From NCBI GenBank assembly GCA_035079385.1, contig JAVHKY010000004.1, positions 14,601,001 through 14,665,000 on the forward strand: a stretch of 64,000 nucleotides of DNA, in the 5' to 3' direction. Below, one piece after another: positions 1 through 10,592 of this stretch. The notes beneath the pieces were generated by a model that saw nothing but the letters and a program-made list of their open reading frames with translations, ran no database searches and was not told where the DNA came from. How positions within the stretch are numbered: position 1 is the stretch's first letter; every line of letters begins with the position of its first letter. Made by a program: the position numbers and the translations under genes. The stretch is from Aspidiotus rigidus (taxonomy: Eukaryota; Arthropoda; Insecta; Hemiptera; Diaspididae).

Positions 1-365
1 AATTCAAGTATGAAAACAGAGCGCCCAAATGAAGCACATTGTTCCAGGATTTATTCAAATTCTATACTGAGCTTTTTTTTTTATTGTTTTAAGAATACTA
101 CAAGTAAATTAGGGAACCCTTGAGTAATTTGAAGTATTCTTTTTTCTAAAGAATTCCCAAGGATCCTAATTTTATCTTTATGACTGACTATTTTTTGGTT
201 GTGAAACTGTGTTGATATTTTGTAGATTTTTGAAGTTCTGAATTGAAAATTCAACTTTGGGTAACGATACCATATTTAACCTTCTCTCATGATTTAATTA
301 TCCTACAATCAATGTGAAATCAAAATTGTGGATTCTCTTGTAAACATTTCATCTAATTTCTCCAG
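1..365 (+). other. Intron sequence upstream of the first visible MYBBP1A exon
   Basis: AT-rich sequence with no coding exon that I can support. It ends in a pyrimidine-rich acceptor (ttctccag) directly before the exon at 366, so at least its right end is an intron of the MYBBP1A-like gene. Confidence 0.6.
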
Positions 366-2345
366 GAATCTGTTGATCTTGATGATATCGACGAAGAGGA
401 AGGGCGTAGATTGGATGCAGCCTTAACGCAAGCATTTGTCAATGTGAAAAAATTGCGAAGCAATAAAAATAAGAAGCAGTCTACAAGCGATAGAGCATTA
501 ATGAATTTCAGAGTCAGGTAATTACGTGTTTATTATTCCCGAAAATTCTATCTTATGTGAAAAATATTGGGAAGGTTGTTTTTTTTTTTTTTTAGTTTCC
601 AATAAAATCATGCAATGGTTGAGGGATATTAAATAATTTTAAGTGTTTACTAACGTCTGCGTTTGCAGAACGAGCGATTGCGAATGAAGCAAAATTGTCA
701 TTTACAATATAAACGTCGTGAAAAAATCCTGAGTCTTTTCTCACTATTACTAAACATGATATTACAAATTTTTCCAGAGTTTTGGACCTAGTTGATATTT
801 ATTTGGACAATAATCCATCCTTAAGTTTGGTACTAGAAACGATACCAGTATTGTTCAAGTTACTCGAATTTACCCTGAAAAATAGCCATCAAAAACCACT
901 TGAAAACAGAATCAGGTCTCAAAAATATCATTTGTTTGATCATTTTAAAATGGAAAATACCATCTAAAATATGAGGTTTTTATTTTTTAAGATCAACCAT
1001 TAGAAAAATTGGTCATCTGAAGAAATGCAACAATATCGAGGCGGTAGATGACGACTTACTCGTAAATGCGTTGAAATCATTACTGGATAAAGGCATTCGA
1101 AGTGAGTATCACGATGAGTGCTTCCTAATTTTGCTTTCAAATATCACTTTCATCTTCGGACAATTTTTACAATTTTAGGTACCCCAGTGTTTTTAGATTT
1201 GTGTCAAGAAACGAACAAATGCTGTACCTTTTTTTTAAGAATGCACGTTTTACGGCTTTGTAACGAAGATTATGACTCACCGTCGTTATTCTATAGCACA
1301 TTGATCACTTCTGTGGAAAATTTCTTTTTGAAACGGTTAAAACTTTTGTTCACTAATGACTTCTTTGTTGACGTAGAATATTTTGAAGATTTAATATTTT
1401 TCTGTGTTATAGAGATTGTTTGCTGTCAATTTCTTTGTTTGAAAATATTTTGAAAACCACCTGGACGATGAATTTGAAATTATGTGAACGAATATTGGAA
1501 CTGTCATTTGACCCATTAGTGCGTGGTTATCGAAGGAATCAAGGAATTTCGTTACTGATTTGCTTCTATCAAAATACTAGATTGTTGTCGGCACTCAAAC
1601 TGACTCATTCTACATATCTTACAGCGTTGGAGAGTAAATTATTATCGTATTCTTCAAAGGTAACAGTTGTAGAACTTTTAATTTATTTTGCGATGATTGG
1701 TACCTTATGATCTTTTCATTCTTCTAGGCTCTGAAACCAAAAAACGAAGTCGTCGGTAATCTAAAACCGTCATTCGTTTCTGAGTTATTTTCTCTGTTGT
1801 ACTGTGCAAAGACGAGTAAATATTGCGCTGAACATAAAAAATGGCTAAAACTAAGCAAAACTCTACGTTCTTTTCTCTGCAACGGTCCTTCATTGTCGAA
1901 TATCACACGGAAATACGTTGTTAAATTGTGTTCAGTTTTACATATTAACCTTGAAAACGAGTGAGTTGTCAAGTATTCGTGAATTCTTTGAACATACTAC
2001 ATTCCGTTCTTTCATACTTTAACTTATTGCAGAAAATCTGAAAAATCAGTTGAGAAAAATGAGCTTAATACTGAAGGAAATTGTGACGGTGACTCAGTGG
2101 ATGGTTTCACAGAAGGAAGTTTTTGTAACATTGATGATCCCGAAACTGGAAATAAACACGAAGCAGATGATAACCTTACGAGTTTACGTAATAAGAACAT
2201 GACCCATAAGAAGAGTAAAAGGAAAAACTATAAATCACAAGAATATAAAACGGCGAAACGGTTAAGAAGTGAATTAGAGAATGACGTTGAAGTCTTAAAG
2301 TTCAGCAAAATTGATCCTTCAGACTCCTTTCAAATTTTGTTGTGA
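366..2345 (+). CDS. MYBBP1A: MYBBP1A / Pol5-family protein, C-terminal part, about seven exons
   Basis: Exons read from splice sites and phase: 366-517, 778-915, 992-1101, 1179 to about 1335-1380 (donor unresolved), 1413-1659, 1728-1960 and 2033-2345, ending in TGA. The first exon carries the acidic block DLDDIDEEEGRRLD and joins in phase to FRVRVLDLVDIYLDNNPSL, which matches the conserved MYBBP1A/Pol5 segment where an acidic stretch precedes a helical (F)KxRVLDLLxIY motif. The following exons are helix-rich, as expected of a HEAT-like nucleolar scaffold. The last exon is acidic then Lys/Arg-rich (KKSKRKNYKS), a likely nuclear or nucleolar signal. The family is nucleolar and acts in rRNA synthesis and ribosome assembly. 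The 5' half lies left of the window. Introns are short (60-260 nt), unlike those of the genes downstream. A possible AATAAA is at 2785-2790. The family call is by motif recall, not by search. Confidence 0.78.
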
Positions 2346-3654
2346 TAAATTTTCTTTACCGTCTTCTTGTACTTTATTTGGTCGCGATGTGGATTGAGCT
2401 GCTGGAAGATTTTATGCCAACAGGAAACTAGGTGTGCTTAGCCGGGAAATCTTCAGACATAGGGTCAGCCAAAAACGGTCTGGCTAAGTTGACCTAAGTT
2501 TTGGGTCAGTAAAATTGCTATTACTGATGGCAACAATTTTGAAATGATACTTGTTCCGCAGAATAAGGGTTCAAATACAAGATGGCGAACTATTGCCCCC
2601 GAAAAATCGTTTGGGCTCAACAGGAACTACAATTTGTATTTCACGAGCTCTATTTACTTGGTTTTTGTCATAATTGTTTTGATAGTATTTCAAAATGTAT
2701 TCCCATTATACCACCTTGGTTTTCGGATATCACGTTTTCGATAATTCAGGGTATGTATACTGGTGCGTCGCTCACACGTAGTACAATAAATTAGGATCAT
2801 ATTAAAAAATTTCATTTTAGAAATGAGATATAGATGTTACGGGTGTTGTTTTTGAATCGGTTCGCTCGGTCGTCTCCTTCTCAAAGAGTTCTGAAATATC
2901 TCTAGTCGTCTACATTAGACAAAGATCTCCCAAATGTTCAAAAATGATTGTATTTTAACAAACTAGCCTGGAGGAGAAGAAGCAGCCTGGTGCCTATTCC
3001 TTCTCAAGTGTTCACTCTTGATCCCTTGTAATCTATTATTATTAATAGAGTGATGACAGATTTTTTGTTTACTTCCAACTTGTTTGGAAGTTGTATACTA
3101 CTTTTTGATGAATTGCTCCAAAACTAAGCATTTTTATCAAAAAAGGGAGAGAATAAAATTTAATTATCTTTTAATTTACTGTTGAATGGCTCCACCTTTC
3201 TGAAAAAAATTCCAAAATGGTGAACTCTCTCCCATATTTGCTATAGAAGAGTAAGAATAGGTTTTCCCCAGCGCAATAGTTGATACACTCTGCGGCGTTA
3301 TGCCTAACTCACTTGTTAAACAACCTCCTCTTTTTATATGACTTTAGTATCAAGGATTATTCGCATAAGGATACAACGTGGGCAAAGCGAGTGGCAAAAT
3401 TTAGAAGCTACCCAAAAGGATGATCATTAAAATAGCCATAATAAGAGCGCATAGTAATAAAAATCTTTCTGCACTCTTTAAAACAAACTTTTAGCAACTA
3501 GTCCTAATAAGTTATTAGTTATTATGACAAGTACATAAGAATTATTAGTTCAAAGTAAATGAAAAGGAAAATTTCCCTAAATTTTCTATTACTACCAATT
3601 TTCTGGTGTGCAAAAAGTACCCAGAAGGTGCAAAAATTAGCGCTTCTAGTGTTA
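2346..3654. other. 3' flank and intergenic DNA; no gene seen
   Basis: Short open frames here (for example 2544-2794) have no recognisable motif and overlap in several frames. An AATAAA at 2785-2790 could be the polyadenylation signal of the upstream gene, giving a 3' UTR of about 450 nt. Nothing else is supported. Confidence 0.5.
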
Positions 3655-4208
3655 GGGCTCTATATATCTGATGAGTATTTGCAGCTGGGTTGCGATGTTT
3701 CAAACGAAATTGTTTTAAACATTGGAATTTGAGGAAAAAACGTTTTAAACACGGACCGCTCGTCATGAATTTATAAAGTCACGCGTATTCACCCACAAGA
3801 AAGCGCGAGTGTCCAGGGAAAAAACCCCCGAAGAAAACCTGCTGAAAGCGCCTGGTCATTATGTATTAAAACAACAAAATAATTATACATTACGGGTGTA
3901 GAAATGCCGTTTTAAACGGAAGGAAAAATATCAAATTTCCAACATTGTTTTAAACAAGAAAAAAAGTTTTGAACTAAAAAAACACGTTTTTCGTTCTTTT
4001 CTTAAAGAAAAACAATTTTTTGCAACCCTGATTTGAGGAGCGTTCTGGCAGAAGGACATCTGTCCCATGAGAAATACGTTGTGCGGATGTCCTTTCGCCA
4101 GATAGATATTAGATACATCTTCATTTGCAGACAGCCAGACGCCGTTTTGTGCGCATAAAATTTTGCACACAAAATGGCGTCTGCAAATACCCATTGGATA
4201 TAGAGCCC
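3655..4208. mobile_element. Palindrome-rich MITE with ~30-bp TIRs, split by a hAT-type MITE
   Basis: Left end GGGCTCTATATATCTGATG with TATTTGCAG to 3684, and right end CTGCAAATACCCATTGGATA then TAGAGCCC to 4208, are imperfect inverted repeats of about 30 bp. Removing the inner element (3685-4030 plus one target duplication) leaves a short element holding two internal hairpins: CTGGC-AGAAGGACATC against GATGTCCTTTCGCCAG near 4045-4100, and an arm pair around the TTTTGTGCGC / TTTTGCACAC core at about 4140-4180. No coding capacity. I found no convincing target duplication for the outer element, so its superfamily is open. Confidence 0.6.
3685..4030 (+). mobile_element. hAT-type nonautonomous MITE, copy 1
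   Basis: This 346-bp element starts (C)TGGGTTGCGATGTTTC and ends TTTTTGCAACCCTG, giving TIRs of the form YAGGGTTGC. It is flanked by ATTTGCAG (3677-3684) and ATTTGAGG (4031-4038), an 8-bp duplication with two differences; 8 bp is the hAT target-duplication length. A second copy lies at 9414-9763. The interior is rich in GTTTTAAAC words, so it is partly self-complementary. No ORF of its own. Confidence 0.72.
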
Positions 4209-4212
4209 TCTA

Positions 4213-4549
4213 CGAGTAAGTTTGTGAAGCATCAGCATTGGGTTCATAATCATAATCATTGTTTATAACAAAGACAGCTAATGAGCTAAGCCTCATCATT
4301 GGACTTACCCCAATTTAAAAATTAATCTGTCTTATAATTCTGAATAATCATCTACGTATTGTTTTCCAAATCAAATTAAAATTAATTTTCCGTATCAAAT
4401 CATTATTTTCATTATTTGTTACCCAATATCATATACTTATTTATTATGTTGCTATTGCCGACTTACTTAGCTGATATGTAATAAGTAAAACAGAATTTAC
4501 CTTATCAAGTACCCACACAATCATGCAGAAAGAATGATATAGGTGATCA
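4213..4549. other. No gene or repeat recognised
   Basis: AT-rich sequence between the composite MITE and the first exon of gene D. I see no TATA/Inr pair as clear as those upstream of genes A and C. Confidence 0.4.
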
Positions 4550-4776
4550 ATGTTGGAGCCTTCAGGTAAACTGGTACGTATGTATCAAATAGAACTTACA
4601 ATTGTTTAAATTAACTAGGTGTCTCTTATTTTCTTTCAATTGTAGTCAGATCCAGTTTCTGGGGTGAAGCTGTATTTTGGTTTTAAAAACTCAGTTTCAT
4701 TCAACAACAATTGGAAAACATTTCTAAGAAGAGCTCAAATGATAAGCTTGGAATCTATGTCTACAATAGCCTATCT
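4550..4776 (+). CDS. Gene D exons 1-2: start of an unrecognised 116-residue protein
   Basis: Exon 1 is 4550-4565 (an ATG with an in-frame stop just upstream at 4544-4546, encoding MLEPS and one base). It ends at TTCAG|GTAAAC. Exon 2 is 4650-4776, after a TTTCAATTGTAGTCAG acceptor, and ends CTATCT|GTGAGT. Joined, these give 47 codons plus two bases, beginning MLEPSDPVSGVKLYFGF and ending in a helical stretch to TIAYL. The phase fits an exon at 37013-37084 and then 60586-60721, completing 116 residues (351 nt with the stop). I do not recognise the protein: no signal peptide or transmembrane segment, a basic middle, a C-terminus with Glu and Lys. The gene model is inference from splice consensus and phase; RNA evidence or an orthologue is needed. 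Exon 2 alone is better supported than the full chain. Confidence 0.5.
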
Positions 4777-6991
4777 GTGAGTATTTCATTTGAAATAGGT
4801 AATACGTACCTATATCATCTTCCTTCTATTGCATCATGAAATAAAATCATACAATTTTGAACCTAGATAATTCAAATAGTGACATCGCCAATTTGGGTCT
4901 CTATTTGTGATTGAAATCCAAGGTTTTGTAACATACCTATATTGTACAGAATAATTTGACGTCGCTATTGATTCACTTCTAAATCATGAACGTATAAAGC
5001 GTTTCTTTGCTTGAAAGATGTACAAATATCCGTCAATACTGGTCCAAATTTTCATGTTACAATCTTGCTCCAATTTCTTACCAAGAATATCTTCCTTTTC
5101 ACTATTCAGCTGGGTTTTTTCAACAAAAAGAGATTCAGTATCTTATCATCTGCCACCTACTTTATCGATTTCAGACAATTTTTTCAACTTTCAGCCTTTT
5201 CAATGATTAAATCTTGGCACATGTCTTGAAATACTTCAACATTTTGATATTTTAAACGGATTATCCTTAATAGCCTAGCGGTTGATAAAATGTGTTTCAA
5301 AGTGCTGAGGCGTTTGTACCAGGTCAGATGAATTCTTATGAGGGAGTATACCTAGGATTTGAAGTCCGACGAGTTTTTGAACCAGTTGCATAAATATTGA
5401 GCTATAGCTGATAGGTAGGATTCGAGTAATAAGATACCATTGAATGGATAAAGCTGCGGTACTGAACAATTTTTTGACTATGCTGTATATTAGTCAAATA
5501 TGGGAAGTCGGAAAAATCTGGTTCTTGACTGCAGTACGATATACGTTCGGTGATGAAAAAGTTTTTGTCTTTAATAGCGTGCGTGATCGGCTTCCACCCT
5601 GTTCAGGTGTCAGCTTGTCCTAATAAAACGAGGCTGTCATGTTTGATATTTTTTTGAAGAGTTGTAAGTGTGTGATTAGTTGCAGGATTAAGTTTTGGTA
5701 TACATCCGTATTATTCCTATACCAGATTTTATGGGCTTCAATCAGAAAGCTTCATGATAGAATTGGGGACTTAATTGACCGCGCAGTATAAGTCTGTTGT
5801 AATATTCCAAAACAGATTCCTTGATAGAAGATTTTGATGCTCTTCCCTTCGCCTTCTTCCGTCCCACCGATCGATCGCGAGAGACAAAAAATACAGACAT
5901 ACCGTAAATATTATTAAAAAAACTTTTGTTTTATTTCTACGTATTATGATATAATTCCAGAGAGCAATCCACTACTTAGGTACTTCAACTTTACAGTGAT
6001 TGCACACGTTTTACCTACAGTACTTAGGCCCAAATAATTACAAGGTAACGCGAGTATACTGTTGTAAGTTCTAACCTATTATTATATTATTTGAAACGAT
6101 TTCGTCGAGTAGGTATTTCGTAATTCTATTTCCATGCTTTATCTGGGCGACAAAAAATGCTATCGTTTATAATTACCTAGGACAACCACGACGTCTTAAA
6201 CGTACAGATTTTTATCCTAAATTGATTCTGTTGTGCATTGTAGTATATTCTTATAATTGTGAGGTCAAGTTTTCGTTCTTGTCAGATTAAAAGTAAACTC
6301 TATAATAGTTAAGCTATTTTTTTTTTTTTTTTTTACAAACCTATTACAAACGTAAAGTGATAGTTAAAGATCTAAAAAGTCTCATCTTGCTTAAAAAAAT
6401 AAGGCAGTACCTCATGAGTCAACAAAATATTCGAAAAAAAATAATCTGTACGAGAGAAAAAATTTCAACTTGAGTGAAATGAGCAGTGATCAGAACTTTT
6501 TTTTTTTTTTTCTAAAGAATATAGTGAGGAAAAATTTGAACTCGAGTAAAATCAAAACTGCAAATGATTACACATTGAAGGCAGGTACCTTCATTTTATT
6601 CAAATTTAGTTCTACCTCCAAGTTTATCTTGAGCTCTAACCTATTTATGTCTACGCGAGTATTCATAAAAGTATAATCTATGTATATCAAATGAATATTT
6701 ATATTATGGGAGTATTAAAAAGAAAAGAAATGAGTATCTATAAGTCTATTCCTTAATAATTATACTCAGATAACTAATAATGTACCCTCTTTCGAATGTA
6801 TACGTGTACCTATCATTATTTTGATACTTGCTAATAAAAAATACAAAAAAGGAGCACCCCTCTCAGAATTATTACAATCTAAATACAAATCACTCCAACA
6901 ATAAAATAAAAATATCACAATTTTCAAGAATGCGATGAACGGAGGTGGGCGTGTCAAAAGGCACATCAACTGCTATCCTTGTGCTTCAAGT
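4777..6991. other. Intron of gene D; no gene supported
   Basis: Unique-looking AT-rich sequence with poly(T) at 6320-6334 and 6497-6511. The stretch 5275-5650 has coding-like composition on the minus strand but is broken in every frame, so at most it is an old pseudogene fragment that I cannot name. Overlapping small frames at 5007-5229 are shadows of each other. Confidence 0.4.
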
Positions 6992-8241
6992 TCAGCCGTT
7001 TAAGAAATCATTAACCGACTTCAATGCCGAAATAGGAATCTGTGAAAAACAACTCGAGATCAGTATTTTGTTGTTCAATTAAGTATTCTTGAAAATATTT
7101 TTTGAAGCCGAGATGATGATACTCACGTTGAAAATTTTGTCGTAATCGGGTCTAGCTCCTGACGGTCTGTGATGGCCGTGTGGTCTACTTTGTGTAGGTT
7201 CACTTTCAGCGTATCTGACCGCAGTCCCATCTCCACCCTGAGCATTTGGTCCGGATACCGTTCCATAATCGCCAGATACAGGTTTATAATCTGAACCACC
7301 TGCAGCAGCACCGGCACCAGCATTAGGTCCTACACTTACGGGTGGAGGGCCACCTTGATCAGGGTGCGCTTGTGATTGTCCCTGTTTGCCTGTAATTTGG
7401 AAAAAGAAATTCCGTTAGTGTAATCTTTTCGCGGAGTTAATTTCTTGAGTTTTTTGATACTCACTCTTTACGTAGGTATTTACCGAATGAAGTACATTAA
7501 TCGGAATCTGTAAAAAAGAAAAAAATTGAACGTATAGAACATTATTACTGGATCTTTCTTTTCCATCTTTGATATGACTTTACATCCCTTCCGTCCCAAC
7601 ATACGTTGGATAATATTTCTCTCTGAACTTCAAAAATTTATCGATGGAGACAGAGTAATTCGAGACGTACTGAGAAAGTTGTGTGGAGCTTTTGTTTCCA
7701 GTATATATAAAAATAGAATTACCTACCCGTAGCCAAGAGGGGTAAAGGGAGGCTAAGTCCGCTCTAGCGATGTCAAGCATAATGATTTCCGATGACTGAG
7801 ATTTGAGGGATGAGGTTACTCAAGAGAAACTCTCTTTCTTATCTCGTCATTGTTACACATTTAGCCCCTTTTCGAGAAACAAGCTACAGTAAAACGGCAT
7901 ATGACCGTTATTTACCAGCTTACCTAAAGCTTTTCTTTATCACATTAGGTATCGAGGACAAAATATTACACAATACTAACAGCGAAAATTCGATCGAAGA
8001 ATCCATCTTTCTCATGATGACCTCCGCCACCACCAATTCCACCCGGTGGAGAACCGGCGCTAGCACCTGCTACTGCTCCATTACCGCCATTGCCACCGTA
8101 TAATCCCGTACCAGCACTGGCACCTGGTGCTTCAGCTCCAGCCCAGAGACCGCCTCCATTTTCGGATCCTCCGAGTCCAGCTCCCGCGCGTAATCCGCCA
8201 AAATCAACCGACACTCCTTTCACTCTCTTCATTGGAATTTC
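6992..8241 (-). CDS. Gene A exons 2-5: secreted Gly/Pro-rich protein with two IFx-IPI-SVN modules
   Basis: Minus-strand exons: 8241-7981, 7507-7465, 7389-7127 and 7039-6992 (TGA). All have GT-AG borders, and with exon 1 (20343-20251) they join in phase to 235 residues. Exon 2 (87 codons) is Gly/Ala-rich and ends DGFFDRIFA. Exon 3 reads IPINVLHSVNTYVK. Exon 4 is Pro/Gly/Gln-rich and ends PDYDKIFN. Exon 5 reads IPISALKSVNDFLNG then stop. So a module (F/Y)-D-(R/K)-I-F-x / I-P-I-x-x-L-x-S-V-N occurs twice, each time split by a phase-0 intron after IFx. The second copy ends the protein. Gene B carries the same module. With a signal peptide and no cysteine-rich domain it looks like an extracellular structural or cuticle-type protein; that function is inference and I cannot name the family. 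Confidence 0.82.
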
Positions 8242-9413
8242 CTGTAGCAAATCGATTATCAACATGATTAATTAATGCTATCATCCAGTGATTTTGGAGG
8301 CTTATGTGATTAACTCGAATGATTGGAAAATGAAGGATGTCTAGCTGTTCTACGAGCGAGTTATTTCTTTCATTTCTAAATCCTATGGCTATTTCACACT
8401 TCCATGAATTCCTAAAGATCATTGAGAAACCAGCTCTTTATGACTTTTCTGGTAAAGAAGAACTTGTTGACACGTTTGATGTCTTTTCTGAGTCCCTACC
8501 TTAATTCTCATCCGCGGCATCAATATTTATTAGCCAGGTCAACTCGCTCTACTCGTTCGCGACCTTTTTTCAAGTTTCTGAACTAGGTGTAGGTCATTGA
8601 TGACGTCATGGTGACGAATTTTCAGGAGTAGACAGTCTTATAAGCATATGCATTGTTAAAATTGGCAGCTCACTTCTTTCATTGCTCGCGGTATCTCTTG
8701 CAACCCTATTCGCTGAATCCTAACCTCTTGATTTCAGGACTGATGGAAATTTTGACCCAAGACTTATGTACATGAAGACGGGACTCAGGAAAAATTTGGC
8801 CGTGGAGCTACAATCAATATAAATGGTGAGTCCAACAACCTTGACCTACTTTGGGGATTCGAAAAATTACAGTCAAGATCTCATTGGATCTTTCGTTTTT
8901 CTAAAGAGACCGTAATTCGCACGTCACAATTTTTGCACCGAGCCGCAATTCGTGCGAGATCGTAATGAATTGTGGTTCCAAAGAGACTGGGACTTTCATC
9001 TTGATTTTTCACCCTTTCAAAGTGTCTTCTCGTTGACGACTTCCGCATCTCCCTCCACTTCTCTCTCTTCTCCGAAAAAAAACCACATTGTAATATTCCA
9101 AGTAGAAGAAAATTAAGTTCTTTCGTCTCATCTCTTCTCAACATACTTTGTTTCACAATCACATATTAAAACTCAGTTTCATTCTCAGACTTTTCCTTCC
9201 ACCGAAAAAATCTGCCGCCACTCTCGCCACCTTGATTTTAGTCACGCAGTGGCTGCCATTGCAAAATCGTACTTCAACTATACATTCAAGCTTGATTACA
9301 AAGCTTCAATAAACCTCTTCTCCATCTCTCAGACTCCAACCATCCTCAAATGTCATACCTCAATCCTACCTAGTAACAGGTAAAAAACCGGTAGTTCTTT
9401 AGGCTGTTCTGGC
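8242..9413. other. Gene A intron 1, near part; no other gene seen
   Basis: No exon on either strand could be supported. A CRE-like TGACGTCA lies near 8600. The small frames at 8204-8422 and 8881-9162 (minus) have no motif and no flanking splice or promoter signals that I trust. Confidence 0.4.
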
Positions 9414-9763
9414 TAGGGTTGCGATGTTTCAAACGAAATTGTTTGAAACAGTGTTTTAAACATTGGAATTTGAGAAAAAAGTTTTAAACATGGACGGCAC
9501 GTCATGAATTTGAAGTCACGCGTACTCACGCACAAGAAAGTGTGAGTGTCTAGGGAAAAAACAAAAACCTGTAGAAACCCATTATGAGCGCTTGGTCATC
9601 ATGTTTAAAACAACAAAATATGTAAAATTTGTATAGAAAATACTGTTTTGAACATATTTAAAAAACACTGTTTTCGACTCTGAAGGAAAAATATCGATTT
9701 CCAACATGTTTTAAAGAAAAAAAACGTTTAAAACTAAAGAAAAACTAATTTTTTGTAACCCTG
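9414..9763 (+). mobile_element. hAT-type nonautonomous MITE, copy 2
   Basis: This 350-bp element starts TAGGGTTGCGATGTTTCAAA and ends TTTTTGTAACCCTG. It is colinear with the copy at 3685-4030, sharing the stretch around GTCATGAATTT...AGTCACGCGTA and the GTTTTAAAC-rich interior. It is flanked by GTTCTGGC (9406-9413) and GTTCTGAC (9764-9771), an 8-bp target duplication with one difference, supporting hAT. Confidence 0.78.
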
Positions 9764-10300
9764 GTTCTGACCTACACAACCGGTAGTATCGATAGTACCG
9801 GTAGTTTTCAAATCTTGTCAATTTTACACGGAATTCAAAAAACTACCGATAATACCGATAGTAACAAATCAATTCACGGTGACGACATCTTTGATTTTGA
9901 ATTTAGGGCTTAAAATATAACAGTTATATAACTGTTATAACCGATAACCAAAATAAAATTTTTTCCGTTAACCGTTTTGACCGTAACCGTAGTAACCGTT
10001 TCAACATTTCGGTCAAAGGGTTATAACTGTTACGCCAAAAGCTTTGATTTTGATTGAATACTTGCTCTCTGCCGTTGGCTTTGGAGCAGCCATTTTAGAA
10101 TTCCATAAGAATATACAGGGAACGTTTCAATCATTCACTAGTATTCAAAAACAAGAAGTAGGTTAGCACTCGAAGCTACATTTAAATTCCACAGAACTTC
10201 TAGATTCTGGATAGAGATCTCTGATACATAAGCAGGGCTGAGAACACTTATTTTCTTTTTGAACGGTTCCGGTTATGAAGGTTTTTCAATTGAATTGTGG
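9764..10300. other. Low-complexity DNA rich in ACCGGTA and AACCGTTA words
   Basis: Short motifs recur in both orientations: ACCGGTAGT, TACCGATAGT, then ATAACAGTTATATAACTG and GTAACCGTAGTAACCGTT at 9910-10040. ACCGGT words also occur at 9387-9393 and 10960-11170. No coding capacity seen. It may be a decayed element extending from about 9.36 to 11.2 kb. Confidence 0.4.
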
Positions 10301-10592
10301 GATCCGGTTCCTTTCGGTTCCGGTTCCAGAACCCGATAGCGAGATCCGGTTCCTTTTGGTTCCGGTTCCAGAACCCAATAGCGAGATCCGGTTCCTTTCG
10401 GTTCCGGTTCCAGAACCCGATAGCGAGATCCGGTTCCTTTTCGTTCCGGTTCCAAAATCCAATAGCGAGATCCGGTTCCTTTCGGTTCCGGTTCCAGAAC
10501 CCAATAGCGAGATCCGGTTCCTTTTGGTTCTGGTTCCAGAACCCGATAGACAGATCCGGTTCCTTTCGGTTCCGGTTCCAGAATCCTAGAAA
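10301..10592 (+). repeat. Minisatellite, 42-bp unit, seven copies
   Basis: Units start at about 10301, 10343, 10385, 10427, 10469, 10511 and 10553, each with GATCCGGTTCC, TTTCGGTTCCGGTTCCAG and AACCCRATAGCGA. Because 42 is a multiple of three, several frames on both strands stay open for over 100 codons; these are not genes. Most variation is at single sites (TTTC/TTTT, CCGATA/CCAATA), so copies are recent. Confidence 0.92.

Noticed and set aside
5275..5650. Minus-strand coding-like stretch
   Set aside because: Broken in every frame and without a motif I can name, so not listed as a gene or a named pseudogene.
7580..7780. 66-codon minus-strand frame in gene A intron 2
   Set aside because: It lies upstream of the exon 3 acceptor and cannot be joined in phase; no family resemblance.
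10301..10592. Regular direct repeats resembling a CRISPR array
   Set aside because: No unique spacers between units, and the rest of the window is eukaryotic.
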